Assembly (NCBI RefSeq): GCF_033439725.1
Contig: NW_026944384.1
Location: forward strand, 620,001 to 684,000
DNA from: Neurospora tetraspora
Lineage: Eukaryota > Ascomycota > Sordariomycetes > Sordariales > Sordariaceae
Direction of reading: 5' to 3'
DNA length: 64,000 nt
Under the pieces are notes generated by a model. That model ran no database searches. It was given only the letters and a program-made list of their open reading frames with translations, and had not been told where the DNA came from. Shown piece by piece: positions 1 through 11,149 of this stretch. The stretch's first letter is position 1, and the number at the start of each line of letters is the position of its first letter. The translations under genes and the position numbers were made by a program.

Positions 1-2097
1 GCGTGGAGCTTGCCCATTCAGGCTGGCAAGGCAACTGCCCACGTTCAGGCACAACCAAGCTAGTATGATACCTGCCTCCGGTCTGAAGCCGACTAAGCGC
101 TTCGCTACCCAAAAGCAGCCTCATCCCGCCCGACAAGCAAAGCAAGCGCAAGAGATATATGCGTATGCGGGTTACAGCCCTGTTTGTAACCTCGATGCAG
201 CGGTCTGGGGATAATGAACGGTGGTGAGCGAGCCACGTAGGAGGAACCCCGGACTAGAAAAGGGGGATGAAGTCGTATCAAAAGGCTTGACAGGCGGCTG
301 GGAGGCCTATATAACGCAGCTTTCTCCAATGAAACAGTTTTCCATGCGCCGTCGAAGCTGGGACCCGGCAACAATTCCATGCTGCCCACAAAGTGGGACG
401 AGATGAGGAGTCTGACGTGCAGAAGTCCTGGACTAAGTATGCGCCACATGCTTATGGGCTCGGGATGGAACGTCGTCATGAAAGTGGCGGTAAAGGTGCC
501 TGACTAAGGTACGTGGTACGTGGCCCGGGACCAGACTCGGCCGGCGTGGCATCGGCGCGGCGTGGCTGGGGAATTGGAGACAGTCCCAAGACCTCCATGA
601 TGATGGCTTTGATATGAACTTCCAGGTGTGGATGAGTGCGGGATCTGGGCCGTCACAAAAAGACAGCACAAGGGTGGTGAGGTTGTGCGGCGGAGCAAGT
701 GCCCTCGCACAGCAGGACCCTCTGATATGTCTCTGGGATGGAGAAGAAGGCGCGGACACACAGACGGGAGCTTGTCCGACCCAGATGGATCCACTCCCCA
801 CAAGCGCCGGCCGTGTTGCTGGACCCTTGTGTTGACTTGTCGTCCATCTGCCGGCCGGGACGGAAAGTGTGATTCCAGAAAAGAAAGAAAAGAGGACAGA
901 TAACCATCGGAGGATTTCGATATACCGGCGGCAGAGACAAGCCGTGGTAGCATCAAGCGGACATAATGACAGCATCTGATTGGGTCGTGAGGCAGTCTGA
1001 GTCTCTGAGAGGGTGGGTGAGCTGGCATTCACAACGTTCAGGTAGCAAAAGTATCTCGTGGGGGTTCTTTGGTGTACGAGTACATGCTTCAGGTACCTGC
1101 TTCTGAAAAGGCCAAAAGCAGGCTCACGGGGTGGTCTTGGATCGTGGACGACTCGCATTGGACGATTCGACGGCCGGGTTGCCAAGAGCCGGGCCCAAGC
1201 AATGGGAAGCTGTGGGAGATGCAAAAGGGCGGGGGGCGAAAATGCAAGGCCAGCTCAGCAGGCTGTGTACATGCTCAGCGTGTGGCCTATAGGGTTGTCC
1301 AAGGACATCTCATGCCTTGTTGATAGGAAGAACAGAAAGACAAACACGATAACAGAGACGGAAAGGGGAGGTAGGTATAAGGCAAGCCTCGTATAAGCGG
1401 GAGAGATATGTCTGTAAGTGAGGGGGTCTGGGGGTGTGGTTCAAAGAGGAAGAGGTAGCTCACAGCCGCCGCCATCTGGAATTGGGATATTGGGCATCTG
1501 GTATCTCCTCCAGCCTTGCTTGACTCTTTGATACTGATGGGATCAACACCGAGCATGAGACTGCAACTGCGCATATCGATAGATTGGACGAGTATGAGCT
1601 AGCAGTGTGGCCGGTGTTCCGTAACCTCGTAACCATATCATCATGATTTCTCGTACTATAACTCGCTCACTCTTGGCTCGGACACTAGATTTTGTTTTCT
1701 CGGAAACCGGTGCAGTCCAGAAAAAGTGTTGAAGGGGCGGTGGACAAGCATGAAAGCTGACGAGTTGGAAGCAAAGACGAGAGTGAGAAGAGAGGACAAG
1801 AGAAGCGGTGGACTCAGATGAAGCCATGCCTTCCATGCCTTCCATGCCAGACAAGCCGATGCTGATGAGATTGGGCACTCGTCCGCAGTCGTCAGGCACA
1901 GCAGGAAAGAGCAGATATGCGTCATGGGGAAAAATGTTTTTTTTTCTGCGCTTGGAGAGGCAGGAGGGGATGATCAAGCTGAAATACCGTGTACGATATC
2001 TCGGCGTACGTCGTCAGTATCAAGTTTGTCATGGGACTCCATCTCGCCCATTCAGCTCGGGGTGACTGGCGGCAGTGTCCGTCCATCCAAAGAGGTA
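1..2097. other. Gene-free stretch, no supported feature
   Basis: Several overlapping open frames of 60-263 codons exist here on both strands, including a 263-codon minus frame at 433-1224, but none shows a recognisable domain, and two or three frames are open over the same bases, which is what GC-rich non-coding DNA gives. I see no tRNA or repeat before the miniature element that begins at 2098. Confidence 0.6.
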
Positions 2098-2488
2098 CTC
2101 GTCTGGGCTAGAAACGCCTCAGACCCCATTCAGCGATTAGCAAAAATACCAGCGATTAGCAAAATTTTAATGTACATTACCCGCCTACAAATTTACTAGC
2201 AAATCGACGTGGCCCGGTGTAACTGCATATCGCGAACAGGGTGAAGGTATTCACACATTGATTCCTAACCACACAGCACGTGCATCTAAAATTTAAACGC
2301 GCCAGATTGTTCGCCTTCTCTTTCTCTATCTGCTGATATATTCATCTTTTTCATATCCTTCATTTTCGAGGTGCAAATCAAAAAGCAGTACAAGCTAAAT
2401 TTTTTTGTTAATCGCTAGTATTTTTGCTCATCGCTGAACCAGACCCCATGCGCAGCATGGGGTCTGAGGCGTTTCTAGCCCAGACGAG
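2098..2488. mobile_element. Miniature inverted-repeat element (MITE), TA-flanked
   Basis: The ends are inverted copies of each other: the left end begins CTCGTCTGGGCTAGAAACGC and the right end is its reverse complement. Both sides are flanked by TA (2096-2097 and 2489-2490), the target duplication expected of Tc1/mariner-pogo class elements. The inverted match continues through the motif CAGCGATTAGCAAAAATAC, giving arms of about 70-90 bp. The right arm carries an extra short palindrome around 2448-2470 that the left arm lacks. The interior (about 2170-2395) is AT-rich and has no coding capacity, so the element would be non-autonomous. Class assignment rests on the TA duplication only. Confidence 0.8.
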
Positions 2489-2490
2489 TA

Positions 2491-4368
2491 AGGTAACATC
2501 CTGTCCACGACATGCACATCTGATGGAAAGCATCCGAAGCAAGCAGACAGAAAAAGCCGGAGAGACAAGCGCAAGCGTGAACGCAAGCGCGAATGAAACG
2601 AGCACCTTCCCTCACGTCAGGCACATGTCGGGCCGTGGCGCGAAAAGAGGGAAAGAAGTGGGTGAGTGGAAGCGGGGCAATGGAGGGGGTCGCTATCAAA
2701 GTCCCAAGGCTCCTTCTTTCTTTTTGACACAAATAAGTGCAAGTGGAAGAAATTGAATGAAGATGCAGGACAGGAAATGAGGCAGGAGAAGTGCAGTTGC
2801 GGCATGGACCTCTGATATTGAACCATGATTGTCAAGATGTTGGATGGAGAGGAACCTGAAGAGCAAAAGAGCTTCAAGAGAAAAAGAAGGGACAGGGATT
2901 GTAGCGTGGCAGAGAAACATGCCAGTGGACCGCTCGCTGCAAGTGTGCTGAATGACAGTGAGAAATCCACCAATCTCCAACCTCACAGGGCATGACTCCA
3001 ACTTGCAGGCACGAGCTCCAAGGTCAGGGTGTCCCGCATTCCCAGCCGCCAAACCTAATTTGGGAACAAGTGGGTCTGATGGACCATCGTCCATCCGTCC
3101 CTTACCCCACGTCCGGTACAGTACATCCCTCAAGTCACTTTGATCACCTCTTCTCTGGTTCGACAAACTGTCACGGCAGGAAGAGGCGCCAGGCCGGCCA
3201 GGGTGCAACGAGACACACCTCTCTCTGTTGCGCCCTCTCGGCTCTCACTCTTTCCAGTTCGGTGGGATTGTTTGTGGGAAAAAAGGTGAAATACGGTAAA
3301 TGCCCGATATCCGTCTCATCCACAAGATGGTAACTTACGACAGAGGCAACCCAAACAACAATCATCACCATTTGTTTTATTTACTTCCAGTTCTTGGGCA
3401 GTACAACCCAGAGAGGGAATACTTCATATTTCCAATATAACCGCCGGGAGGATCCACAAGACACTCTCGCCCTGTTACAAGCGCTGTCCGTTGCCCTGTC
3501 TTCCTGTCTCCAACCCTGTCGTCGCCCTGTCAGCCGGAGAGTCCATCCAGTGTCGCGACCATCCCGTCCCCGTCCAGCCGTCCTCGTGCCCGGCTGCAGT
3601 CCCGTTCCTCGCCCATCGCCTTCTTCAGTTAGGTTGGGTCTTGTTCGGATCGCACTCTCCCCCCTGAGGATCCATCCAGCTAAGCCCCAGAGAGCCATAT
3701 CGACCAGGGCCATCAGGGCATGGTGTGGTGTCAGAACTTTTCCTAGCGACCGATCAGCATCCTTTTCCTCTTGCAGCTTAGTTCTGGTTCACCTTGCGTG
3801 CTTGCTTTTGAGGCGAGACCATCAACGGCTCCCCGTCCCTGTGAGGTCTTCAAAGACCATAACCGTCAGGGCAACAAACTCCGGGATCGCTGTCAAACAT
3901 CCATCGCGTATTCTCGACTGGACCGCACAGCTGACGGATCCCCCCGGGCGCGGACCTCTATCCCTGCTCGCTTGTTCGTCTCGATTCGCGACATCAACCA
4001 CGGCCAGGGCTCGCCTTGTTCCCGTTCCCAAGACAAATATACCTACATATCTCTTTCCTAGTCTTCATGAGCATGACCTGTTATACTCCTCTTTGATACC
4101 CCAAAACCAAACCGTTCCAAGCTGAAGGTGTTGATATCTCATCCAATATCTTAGCGCCTTGTCGAGCCGTGCCGAGCATCCCCGTCGCTGTTGTTGGAAC
4201 GCCAACCTCTGGTCAACCACTTGGACTCTTTTGTTGCATGGTCCCATTATGATATCCATGCAGCGCTCTCTTTCCTCGCCCATCAACGTTCAATCGTCGC
4301 TGCGTATGTCGGGGAAACCAGAGGATCATTCCCCAAGGTTGAGCTCTCTAGTCCCGTTGCGCTAACCC
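2491..4368. other. Intergenic DNA and probable long 5' leader of the next gene
   Basis: From about 3400 the sequence becomes strongly pyrimidine-rich (repeated CCCTGTC/TCCCGTCC-like tracts), as is common in long fungal 5' leaders. A 243-codon plus-strand frame (3394-4125) is open but consists of Arg/Pro/Ser-rich translation of these tracts and has no domain I recognise; I treat it as leader, not gene. No TATA box stands out. Confidence 0.45.
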
Positions 4369-7300
4369 ATGTCCTTCTCACGAGTAGCTCCATCCCCAGT
4401 ACCGTCTCCTCCGGCAGCGTCGAGGTCGCCAACTCCGTCCCCTTCGGAGAGTCATGTGGACGCCGCACACTCACGAGCACATCGAAACAAGAGCCCGTCT
4501 CGCGCGGCCAAAGACGCAAACATGAGCCGCCGTAGCGACGACCTGTCTAGGCGCGGACCTGGTCTGCAGATGCCTACCACTCTTCCCAACCGTCCAATGC
4601 CCACCATCGACCAGGACATAGAGCCGTCGCCAGCACCTACTCCCAAGGACTCGTCCGATAGTCTCAACACCAATATTGCAACCGCCTCTTTGTCCTTGTC
4701 GGATGAGAAACCGGCCAAGAAAAAGTTCCCGCGGCCCTTGTTGTCTGATGTTTCACTTTATACCCAGCCCTTTTGGAGCCCAGAGAGTGAAGGAACAACC
4801 TTGGAGGAGCTGGCCCATGTTGTTCGCCTGTCCAAGTACCAGGAGCGCAAGCGCGCAAACACAAGGATTCGCCTGCAAAGGAACCTCGTTTCGACGGCAC
4901 TTTCTGCCCGTCTCATGAGGTCTGGTGAGATGGCCCATCGCAGCCTGGTGGATTGCTTCCGTGGAGACGACAAGAAGACGTTTGCATCCTTGTACAATGC
5001 AATCATCGACGTCCGCAAGAGTTGCGACGAAACCCGTCGATATGCCATGCTCGAGCCCGATATGGAATTGGCGCAGGCGCCAGGTCTCACGTCAACCGAG
5101 AGCGTTGACACACCCACGGGATCCGTTGCGGGCACCACCCCAGCACCAGGGACTGTTCCATGCTTCCTCAACGAGCTGTCTTCCGAGTCGCGAGAGACTT
5201 TGTTGAGTGTTCTTGATCAAATCAGGACGAATCCCGACTATTTGGCAACGAGAATCAGTTCCTTAAAAAGCACCGAGCTTGCGGCGCTGACGAAGTTCCA
5301 TCAGACCATGGAGCCAATTGAGTCGGTCCTTCCGTATCACAGCCGACCAGCTGGTCGTGGTACTTCGGCTATGTCGGGCTCTTCGAGTGCTGTTGGTTCT
5401 ACCTTCAGCAGCTCCTCGAGCGCAGTGGGCGCCAATCGGCAATCGGCCCAGGAAAGGAGCGCCATCGAACGACTTCTGTCCTTCCAGAGACATGATCCCA
5501 TGTCGGCCTTGATCTATACTTGTTTCGCTAACTCTGCAGGTCCCGACAGCGCCGAGGACCAGCGCAGGACAGCGATTTGGGCCAATGTCTGCGCTCGGTT
5601 GATATCAAACCCGGCTACTGGCAGTGAACAGACCGTCATGTCCATCTGCAATGTTTGGGTTTCCATGCGCGGCTGGTCCGGGAAATCCAACATGGAATGG
5701 TATCTCATGAAGATCCTGGAAGAAGGAGCCTTTCTGCTCGACCGAGCCGAAGACCAACATGGGACCAGGTTCAATATTTCGGATTGGAGTTCCAAGGATC
5801 AGATTGCCGCAGAGGAGTTTTATGCCAAGGCTGTGGACGAGTTGTTCGAGGTTATCGACGATGAAGACAACACCGGTATTCCCGAGGGACTTATCGAGCT
5901 AGGGAACGAAATCATCAAATGCCTGGAAAAGAAGTACCTCGAAGCTACCCGCAAATGGCTTGTGGCCAAATTCTTGTTTTCCACCTGGCTGCTCGGAGTT
6001 ATCATCCACCCAGAGGCCTATGGGATGATGGCGGACTATCACATCACTGAATATGGGCGACAGAAGATTCTCAAATCCGTTGCCATGAATGCACAAAAAC
6101 TCGTTATTGACATGCTCCATAGCAAAACTCCGGTGTCTATCCCGCCAAAGATACGAGGACATATTGAGAACATACAGAACCGGTTTAGAAACACAAAGTA
6201 TCAACCCAAGACTCGCCTCTTGCCTGCTCGATCCATCACGTCCCTTCGAGAAACAGCAGAAGTCCATCCATATTTGGTCGTTAGCCCTGCCGATCTCGCT
6301 ACCATTGCCAACGCCCTCTTCCCGGATCGAAGACCAGCCTCAGTTCACTCTGGAGGTCGCCGCTCTGGGGCGCCGTCTGTGTCCAATTTCTCCATGGTAT
6401 CTCAACCCATGTCTGTGAGGACAGCCCCTAGCACCCAGTTTGATGCCCTGTCAATTGTCAGTACCAGCGCCGAATCGATAATCAGCGATGTAACAACATC
6501 CCGAGAGCCCCTTCTCGAAGAGGGCCCTGGTTACTCTCCTCCGACTTCAAGCGCTCCAAGCTCTTCGGTCAACTATGAGGATGACGGGTACCGTCTTCGA
6601 CTCGCTTTGCATGAAATGTCTCAGGTCCTCGGGCAAGATGTGTTGAACGGCTCCTGCCACCCTTGCGCCGAGCGGTGGGCAGTTTTGTTTATCTCGGGCA
6701 ACGGCAGTCAACTCTCAACACACATGACGTTTGATCCCGATGATGAGGTCGATGAAGAGGCGACTTCCTCCAACACCGATAGCGAAACCGACGAGACTGA
6801 CAACGAACGGCCGACGTTGTACAAAGACTATCACCAACTTCGAGACGCGATCCTAAAGTTGGTTCAGGAATATGAGATTCCTCAAAACTTGGAGAACAGT
6901 GGCACGCGAAAGCAAACCTTTAGCAACCGAGCGTCTACCCTCAAGAAGTACAGGTCCAAAAACCGTATCGTCAGCAACATGGGCAGCCGAAATCCATACA
7001 ATAGTTATCGTTCACGAGCCCCGAGTGTTACCAGCAGTTTGTCCGACACTTCCAGCCGGGGAAATGGCAAAGGGAAGGAGTTACCAGAGGCCGTGGAACC
7101 CACGTCACCCCTTATCGCCATGCTAACAGCCGCATCCTCGCAATCACGAGCGCAATCGGATTTTGTCAACGCTCACCTTTACTGGAGGACACTCCAACAA
7201 CTCAACGCCCTTACATCCGACTCTCTGCGCAAGGACGGGTTCGCAACATTGCTAAACATTTTCTCCCGCGGCCCACGAGACTCAATCCGCAAGTCCGCCG

Positions 7301-9840
7301 CCGCCATTGAAGACTACGATGCATGGCTTATCTGGCTGAAGCAGAGCCAGGAGCGCGCCGAGGGTCTCATCGATTCAATGATGCGCCGGCTTCGTGCGCT
7401 TCGTGACAAGATGTGGTACGTTACAGACGTACGCAATTCCGCACCTTATGACGAATCTCGGAATCTTGCAGTCGCACTCAAGACCATGGGTATGCCACAT
7501 CGTTGGAACTCGTTCCAGCGGGCTAAGAGCAGGATGCAACGTGGACCAGCTTCCAGCTACCTCTTCAAGACCGAATCCCAAATCTTGGATATTCTCGCGG
7601 CACCCGAAGAGCAAGGTGGACCCAACAAGCTCCGTGACGAACAGGCGGAGAAAACTGCCAGGTGGCTGCAGCAGCATGAGGTCGAGAACTTCTGTTGTGG
7701 CGAAGAAAGAATCCATCGCTTCTGCTGCGAGGTCGACAATTGTATCAACAAATTGCTCGGTGACAGCATTGTCGATGGGCCGGTTCTATGGTCCAGTGAG
7801 CTTTTCACGCGGGATAGGCGAAACCTTGAGAGCAAGCAGGTCAACCGCCGTGACCGAGACTTTGACACACAGTCAGTCTCGTGGGATGACTCCATCAGCG
7901 TTATCAGTGACCCTGAAAGGAGATTCACCCCGGGGATGCGGGGCCGGTCATCCAACAACAACCTCCGAGCTTTGTCCGGTCACAATTTGAGTCAGCTGTC
8001 CTTCGATTCCTCCAGCCGCTTTAGCTACTCAAGAGCCAGCACGGCGATATCTGAGATTGACGGCTCAGACTATTTTGGTGCATCGTCTCCGGTTCATCAA
8101 ATCGATTCTCGAGAGACGTTCTGGTCACCTTTTCACCACCGTCCTACATCCCCGAGTACCGTTACGTCCAGAGCTCAGTCGCCAACCACCAGTGTAACCA
8201 ACTTCTCCGGCTCCTTTAACCCTCCCAACCACCATGCACTTTCGTCAAACTCTCAGCACTCGATAGGTCGGTCTGGCGCCTCTGTATCATCTTCAAACGA
8301 AACCATCTTCCAGCAGCGCCAGTCAGAGGAGAAGGCTCGCTTCCTCGGCGAACTTCGCCAGACACTGACCAGTCTTATTCTGTCCGATCTTGGTAACCTC
8401 GTTTTCTCTCGCGGTTCGGAAACGGACGCGTGGTTCGAAGGCCTAGGTCAGGATTGTATCGATCGCCGAGAAGCCATCCAGCGCCGCAACCGTGAGGCCC
8501 TGGGCAAGGAGAAGCGTAAGTCCGGCAAAGGTGGCCTCAAGCAACGGATACTTGAAAGGAAGAAGAGCTACACCGACCTCCGCGATGGAGTAGGCGAAAA
8601 GGGGACATCCGAGACACAAAGTCCCGTTGCCGACGCAGGTGGTTCGGGCAGTGTTCACGGAAACGAGAACACTGCCTCCAACGAGCCCTTGTCCGGTCAG
8701 CGGTCTAACCGAGACGGGAAGAAGGAAGCAATGCCTGATTTCCCGTTCATGAAGTCCTACCAGAGACTATTGCGGATGTTCTGCGTACACCCCAACCCAT
8801 ATGTTAAGCTCAACGCTCTTCATGAGCTACAACACTTGATCAGTGCATCCCTCAATTCGGGATCCCGGCGCTCCCGATTGGCATGGGCGCGGTCTGATCT
8901 CGGCTCTGCATCTTCGGCCACCGAGGAGCACGGGGTTCAAACCCGTTCGCAGCCTATCGACGACGCGATTGACAGCTTCAAGGAGCGGCGCTCTCACGCG
9001 CTCATGCAAGCTCCAGCCTTTTCAGCAGGCAGTCATGGGCATAGTGGTAGAGTGCCGGGCGGCGGACGAGACGCCGACACCCGCTCCGTTGTGTCGGTCT
9101 ACCCTGCCAACACGGATGCCATTGCCAATGTCCTGCAGAAGCTCTTCCGTGATTCATCTATGCGTCCCCAAACACTTTTCCGCGACTTGCAGTTCATCGC
9201 CGCCTTCGTTTCTCCCACCATGCTTGACAAAACAGAACGAGGCAAAGCATTCTGGGACGCCGGACTTGCCGCACTCAGTCTCAAGCAAGAAGTCTGCCGG
9301 ACAATGGTCGAGGTTGCAGACGAGGTAGTTAAGAACTTCACCACGACTCGCAACGATGCATACGACCACCGGGCCGGTAGCGGAGCAGGAGAAGAGCCAA
9401 GCGGTACGCAAACACCCACAGCCGACAATCCATCGTCCCCGTTCAACTCGCCACCATCCCCGCTTCCTCTCACCACTCACTCCCTCGCCGACGCTGCGCG
9501 CATGTGGACCATCACGGCCAAGGAAGGCGATCCCACTGCGCAGCGCGAGCTGGCTATCTTTTACCTGTCCAACCCTGAGCTGGTCGAGCGGACTACCCTG
9601 CCGCTTAGCAAGCCGCGGGAGGTATTCAAACAAGCTGTTATTGACAAGTACGGCGGCGGTGGTGGAAGGTCTGGTCCTGGTGGAAGCAGTTCGGATGAGA
9701 GCTCAAGATTTGCGGGAATGGGGATGGGTGATGTCAGGAGCGACCCGGCGTTGATGTGTTTGGCTATTCATTGGATGGGAGCGGCGGAGAGCGGAGGGGA
9801 CGAGTTGGCGAAGACTTTTATGGCGCAGCAGATGCGTTGA
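4369..9840 (+). CDS. Large conserved-type fungal protein of unknown function with Sel1-like C-terminus
   Basis: A single uninterrupted frame encodes 1823 aa. Residues 1-110 are Ser/Pro-rich and disordered (many SP/TP motifs, possible phosphosites). A folded, mostly helical region follows, interrupted by Ser-rich linkers around residues 335-365, 640-740 (with an acidic stretch near 745-815) and 1190-1330. The last ~120 residues (from about 1705) contain the pattern AARMWTITAKEGDPTAQREL and, near the end, ALMCLAIHWMGAAESGGDELA, which resemble Sel1-type helical repeats used as protein-protein scaffolds. The C-terminus is Gly-rich just before the last repeat. I do not recognise a catalytic domain and give no function. 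The start is the first Met of the frame after the pyrimidine-rich leader; an upstream non-coding exon is possible. Coding nature is well supported by length and codon bias. Confidence 0.85.
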   Translation: MSFSRVAPSPVPSPPAASRSPTPSPSESHVDAAHSRAHRNKSPSRAAKDANMSRRSDDLSRRGPGLQMPTTLPNRPMPTIDQDIEPSPAPTPKDSSDSLNTNIATASLSLSDEKPAKKKFPRPLLSDVSLYTQPFWSPESEGTTLEELAHVVRLSKYQERKRANTRIRLQRNLVSTALSARLMRSGEMAHRSLVDCFRGDDKKTFASLYNAIIDVRKSCDETRRYAMLEPDMELAQAPGLTSTESVDTPTGSVAGTTPAPGTVPCFLNELSSESRETLLSVLDQIRTNPDYLATRISSLKSTELAALTKFHQTMEPIESVLPYHSRPAGRGTSAMSGSSSAVGSTFSSSSSAVGANRQSAQERSAIERLLSFQRHDPMSALIYTCFANSAGPDSAEDQRRTAIWANVCARLISNPATGSEQTVMSICNVWVSMRGWSGKSNMEWYLMKILEEGAFLLDRAEDQHGTRFNISDWSSKDQIAAEEFYAKAVDELFEVIDDEDNTGIPEGLIELGNEIIKCLEKKYLEATRKWLVAKFLFSTWLLGVIIHPEAYGMMADYHITEYGRQKILKSVAMNAQKLVIDMLHSKTPVSIPPKIRGHIENIQNRFRNTKYQPKTRLLPARSITSLRETAEVHPYLVVSPADLATIANALFPDRRPASVHSGGRRSGAPSVSNFSMVSQPMSVRTAPSTQFDALSIVSTSAESIISDVTTSREPLLEEGPGYSPPTSSAPSSSVNYEDDGYRLRLALHEMSQVLGQDVLNGSCHPCAERWAVLFISGNGSQLSTHMTFDPDDEVDEEATSSNTDSETDETDNERPTLYKDYHQLRDAILKLVQEYEIPQNLENSGTRKQTFSNRASTLKKYRSKNRIVSNMGSRNPYNSYRSRAPSVTSSLSDTSSRGNGKGKELPEAVEPTSPLIAMLTAASSQSRAQSDFVNAHLYWRTLQQLNALTSDSLRKDGFATLLNIFSRGPRDSIRKSAAAIEDYDAWLIWLKQSQERAEGLIDSMMRRLRALRDKMWYVTDVRNSAPYDESRNLAVALKTMGMPHRWNSFQRAKSRMQRGPASSYLFKTESQILDILAAPEEQGGPNKLRDEQAEKTARWLQQHEVENFCCGEERIHRFCCEVDNCINKLLGDSIVDGPVLWSSELFTRDRRNLESKQVNRRDRDFDTQSVSWDDSISVISDPERRFTPGMRGRSSNNNLRALSGHNLSQLSFDSSSRFSYSRASTAISEIDGSDYFGASSPVHQIDSRETFWSPFHHRPTSPSTVTSRAQSPTTSVTNFSGSFNPPNHHALSSNSQHSIGRSGASVSSSNETIFQQRQSEEKARFLGELRQTLTSLILSDLGNLVFSRGSETDAWFEGLGQDCIDRREAIQRRNREALGKEKRKSGKGGLKQRILERKKSYTDLRDGVGEKGTSETQSPVADAGGSGSVHGNENTASNEPLSGQRSNRDGKKEAMPDFPFMKSYQRLLRMFCVHPNPYVKLNALHELQHLISASLNSGSRRSRLAWARSDLGSASSATEEHGVQTRSQPIDDAIDSFKERRSHALMQAPAFSAGSHGHSGRVPGGGRDADTRSVVSVYPANTDAIANVLQKLFRDSSMRPQTLFRDLQFIAAFVSPTMLDKTERGKAFWDAGLAALSLKQEVCRTMVEVADEVVKNFTTTRNDAYDHRAGSGAGEEPSGTQTPTADNPSSPFNSPPSPLPLTTHSLADAARMWTITAKEGDPTAQRELAIFYLSNPELVERTTLPLSKPREVFKQAVIDKYGGGGGRSGPGGSSSDESSRFAGMGMGDVRSDPALMCLAIHWMGAAESGGDELAKTFMAQQMR

Positions 9841-10897
9841 TGTTTTGGCTCCAGGGACGGAGTGAGTCGAGGCATGGGCTTCAACGCCTAGGCCGTACGC
9901 CTAACGTGGTGCGTGTGTGTGTGTTGCTTGCACAGAAGCCGGACACTTCTGGAAGTTGGTCCGGCACGCTGTTGTTGTTGCATTTCTCTCTCCTCCTGGT
10001 TTGGTCTTGATGGATTTTTCTTTTTCGCTATTAGTTTTGGGTTCCCCCTTGCTATTTTGCATATACCATCTGCTCGTCTACATACCACCATGTACACTCA
10101 TAACCGTCATGTTTTCTATTCTTTTCTTGATGAACCTCAGAGTTCAACATTTTTGGAAAGCTGCAGTGCAGCCTCGGCTCGGACCTTCTGTTTTCTTGTC
10201 GTCCTCAATACCCCTTTTGCGTATACCATTTCCCATCATCATCATCATCATCGTCGTCGTTTGTTTTTGTCGGTCATGTCACGTCATGTCACACAGTGTT
10301 TCTTGTACAGGTTTCTCTTGTCTTGGGTGGTTATCTGCTGCTTTTGTCCTTGTTCATCCGGCCGCTTGAGTGCCTACCATGTTATGTACCAGGAGGGAGG
10401 GAATGCCAGCCAGCAATGACAATTTTGTTGACGGCGCACGCACACGCATACGCATAACTACTAAGATGATTGTGGGGATATGTATAGTATTATGAGCTAT
10501 GAGCCATGAGTAGTAGGAAGGAAGAAGGGGTCACTACTGGGTAGTGAAGGGGAGGAGAGGAAGAATGGAAGTGAATAAAGATATAAACGACCGCTTTGGT
10601 TCATGATACTGCCGAGCTTGGTGACCGCGCCTGTTGTTATCGCAAAGCTCGAAAAGCGCTGCTGGATATCTCCCTTACAATTGGCTTGATTGACTCCCAA
10701 AAGAGTAAGCCAGTATTTCGCTCCGCTCTATCATCCGGAAAAAATCAAGGTTTCTTCCATCGGTTTAGAAATGGGGAAGATGAAGGCGAGTGTCAACAGG
10801 CGGAGGAAAAGGAAGATGGGATAATGGGAAGATGGGAGGAAAGAGAGGGTTAGGGTTTGTGCGCTTGTGTAACCGAAGTCCGGCGGGGTGGTGGGGT

Positions 10898-10904
10898 TGA
10901 CTCA
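10898..10904 (+). promoter_or_regulatory. CPC1/Gcn4-type bZIP site
   Basis: A perfect TGACTCA lies 246 bp upstream of the FRS1 start codon. TGA(C/G)TCA is the known target of Gcn4 and its filamentous-fungal counterpart CPC1, which activate amino-acid biosynthesis and several aminoacyl-tRNA synthetase genes during amino-acid shortage. Function here is inferred from sequence and position. Confidence 0.55.
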
Positions 10905-10961
10905 ATGGCTCCAAAACAAGCAGGCGGCGACGAATGGCAGAACCGTTGCCGCCGTGGATTT

Positions 10962-10968
10962 TGAGTCA
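10962..10968 (+). promoter_or_regulatory. Second CPC1/Gcn4-type bZIP site
   Basis: A perfect TGAGTCA (reverse complement of the first site) lies 182 bp upstream of the FRS1 start, 64 bp after the other copy. Two exact copies ahead of a tRNA synthetase gene make chance less likely and suggest cross-pathway control. Confidence 0.55.
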
Positions 10969-11149
10969 TCCGTTGCCGGCACCGGGACTGGGGCGCGCGG
11001 TCGGCCGCTATGGAGTGCCGCCGTTGCAGTGTCTCGAAAAGTTACAAGTGGATTGCCTAGATCAGAGGAGTCCCCCGTCCCCCGTCTCCGTTCTCCGTCT
11101 CCGTCTTGCGCCAATCTCCCAAGACTCGACGACCCCCAATCAGCCCAAC

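Larger units (their letters stand above)
9841..11149. other. Intergenic: 3' flank of the Sel1-like gene and promoter of FRS1
   Basis: About 1.3 kb with no gene I can support. It holds a short (CAT)n-type run near 10233-10260 and, close to the FRS1 start, two perfect bZIP sites listed separately. Open frames here (for example 9913-10419) are T-rich and overlap in two frames. Confidence 0.5.

Noticed and set aside
433-1224. 263-codon minus-strand frame
   Set aside because: Other frames overlap it on both strands, the composition is Pro/Ser/Arg/His-rich without motifs, and no splice or family signal supports it.
3394-4125. 243-codon plus-strand frame ahead of the 1823-aa gene
   Set aside because: It translates a pyrimidine-rich leader; a second frame is open through much of it, and it has no domain.
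10233-10260. CAT/CGT triplet run as a possible CRISPR-like or regulatory array
   Set aside because: It is a simple trinucleotide microsatellite; no spaced repeats exist anywhere in the window.
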